Made by a program: the position numbers and the translations under genes | The notes under the pieces: model-generated | The model's database searches: none | What the model was told of the DNA's origin: nothing | Seen by the model: the letters and a program-made list of their open reading frames with translations, nothing else | In this document: positions 63,183 through 64,000 of the stretch, piece by piece | Layout of the letters: each line of letters starts with the position of its first letter | Position numbering within the stretch: the stretch's first letter is position 1 | NCBI GenBank assembly: GCA_016709225.1 | Contig: JADJEE010000012.1 | Coordinates: forward strand, 248,001-312,000 | Reading direction: 5' to 3' | Length of the DNA stretch: 64,000 bases | From: Deltaproteobacteria bacterium | GTDB taxonomy: Bacteria; Myxococcota_A; Polyangia; Nannocystales; Nannocystaceae

Positions 63183-64000
63183 TCAGCGCGCGCGAGCGTA
63201 GACCGCCATCGTGCGCCCCGGCAGCGCCAGCCGCAGCTCGCCCTCGGTGATCGTCACGGACCGAGGGCCGCCGGCGCCGAGCAGCTCGACGAGCTCGGTG
63301 CCGTCGGTGAAGAGCGCGAGATCGGCCTCCGACAGCGCCTCGTTGGCTGCGATGCGGATGGCCACCGGGCCCGCCGCGTCATCGTCGTTGTTGAACGCGA
63401 CGACAATCGGATCGACCACGTCCGTGCGCACGAACGCGAAGATGTTCGCGGCCTGACCGCCCTTGCGCCACAGCTCCACGTAGTCGCCGCGCACGAGCGC
63501 TGGGTGCTCGCGGCGCAGCGCGATGAGTTGCTGCACCCGCGCGAAGGTCACGTCGGCGCCTGGCAGCGCGTCGTCGGGGTGATCGACCGCGCGGCCGTCC
63601 TCGGTGAACGCCCAGCTCGGCATGTCGCGACGGTTGTCGGGGTCCCCCGCGCCGAGCAGCCCGACCTCGTCGCCGTAGTAGAGCATCGGGATCCCGGGCA
63701 AGGTGAACAGCGCGCCCAGGGCCAACAGATGGCGGCGGTGGATCTCCTGCGGGTCCGCATCGACGGCGCTGGTGAAGCGCGGCACGTCGTGGTTGTCGAC
63801 GAAGCTGGTGAGCGCGCGCAGCCGGGCTTGCCCGAGCACGTCCACCTGCTCGGCGACGCGCGACGCCAGGGGATTCACCGAGCCGCCGCCGCCGAAGACG
63901 TGGCCGAGCTCCGCCATCAGCGGGAAGTTGAACAGCGAGTCGAAGCCGGCGTCGAGGTACGGCACCAGCTTGGCGGTCGATCCGGTGTCGAACACCTCGC
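63183..64000 (-). CDS. GH13 alpha-amylase-like enzyme, partial (C-terminal part)
   Basis: The last 272 residues of a GH13 enzyme cut by the right edge. It includes LRALTSFVDNHDVPRFTSAV (the fourth conserved region with catalytic Asp in DNHDVPRF), then HLLALGALFTLPGIPMLYYG and DEVGLLGAGDPDNRRDMP, and a C-terminal beta-domain with VVAFNNDDDAAGPVAIRI. The GIPMLYYGDE and RRDMPW-type region resembles cyclomaltodextrinase or alpha-amylase/alpha-glucosidase GH13 subfamilies. Converges with the GH13 lipoprotein gene, 8 bp apart. Signal or anchor cannot be seen. Confidence 0.88.
   Translation of the reverse strand, partial: EVFDTGSTAKLVPYLDAGFDSLFNFPLMAELGHVFGGGGSVNPLASRVAEQVDVLGQARLRALTSFVDNHDVPRFTSAVDADPQEIHRRHLLALGALFTLPGIPMLYYGDEVGLLGAGDPDNRRDMPSWAFTEDGRAVDHPDDALPGADVTFARVQQLIALRREHPALVRGDYVELWRKGGQAANIFAFVRTDVVDPIVVAFNNDDDAAGPVAIRIAANEALSEADLALFTDGTELVELLGAGGPRSVTITEGELRLALPGRTMAVYARAR

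Overview
The window is a very GC-rich bacterial chromosome segment, almost fully coding, with about 57 genes, no rRNA or tRNA genes, no insertion sequences and no CRISPR. It points to a myxobacterium (Myxococcota), probably of the Nannocystineae (Nannocystis/Plesiocystis/Enhygromyxa type). The signs are four Hanks-type Ser/Thr kinases (two with C-terminal TPR-like regions), many lipoproteins with Ser/Gly/Thr/Asp-rich linkers after the lipobox, myxobacterial disulfide repeats with a MYXO-CTERM tail, LDL-receptor class A repeats, FG-GAP repeats, and an AgmX/TonB-like C-terminal domain. The assignment is inferred from gene content only.

Layout. 1-2.4 kb (minus): an overlapping type III polyketide operon (nitroreductase, type III PKS, isoprenylcysteine-methyltransferase-like protein) and a small membrane protein. 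2.5-6.5 kb (plus): a DUF255 thioredoxin-fold lipoprotein and small secreted or membrane proteins. 6.5-11.5 kb (minus): GlgX with a C-terminal frameshift, then two lipoproteins that share a duplicated upstream region. 11.6-17.5 kb: a kinase converging on an ECF-type sigma factor, two unknown exported proteins, and an orphan DNA methyltransferase. 17.5-20.7 kb (minus): the conserved rpsB-tsf-pyrH-frr operon. 21-25.6 kb (plus): rhomboid protease, Cys-rich lipoprotein, membrane lipoprotein, TMTC-like membrane-TPR protein and a 40-aa lipoprotein. 25.6-30.2 kb: a degenerate radical-SAM-like protein, pcnB, a methyltransferase and a MurE-like ligase lacking domain 1. 30.2-36.6 kb: exported proteins including LDLa repeats, a VIT/vWA protein, an MFS exporter and a Rieske oxygenase. 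36.6-41.9 kb (minus): a signalling operon of two kinases and an FHA/AAA+ regulator, all with altered hallmark motifs. 42-49 kb: beta-propeller lipoprotein, SanA-like and membrane proteins, an AAA ATPase, a split YeeE/YedE transporter and an enoyl-CoA hydratase. 49-64 kb: MYXO-CTERM protein, lipoprotein cyclophilin, a kinase translationally coupled to a GH31 lipoprotein, pirin, DUF4384 protein, a toxin-antitoxin relic, and two GH13 enzymes.

Themes. (1) Alpha-glucan metabolism: GlgX, GH31, isoamylase-like GH13 and an amylase-like GH13, two of them surface lipoproteins. (2) Ser/Thr phosphosignalling, including one kinase coupled to a glycosidase and one set in which catalytic or sigma54-contact motifs diverge. 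(3) Many genes start with ATGA, GTGA or TGATG overlaps, and at least a dozen start codons lie 6-12 nt behind a TAnnnT-like -10 hexamer with no Shine-Dalgarno, suggesting frequent leaderless transcription. Decayed features are the glgX frameshift and an internally deleted DUF6036 nucleotidyltransferase gene.
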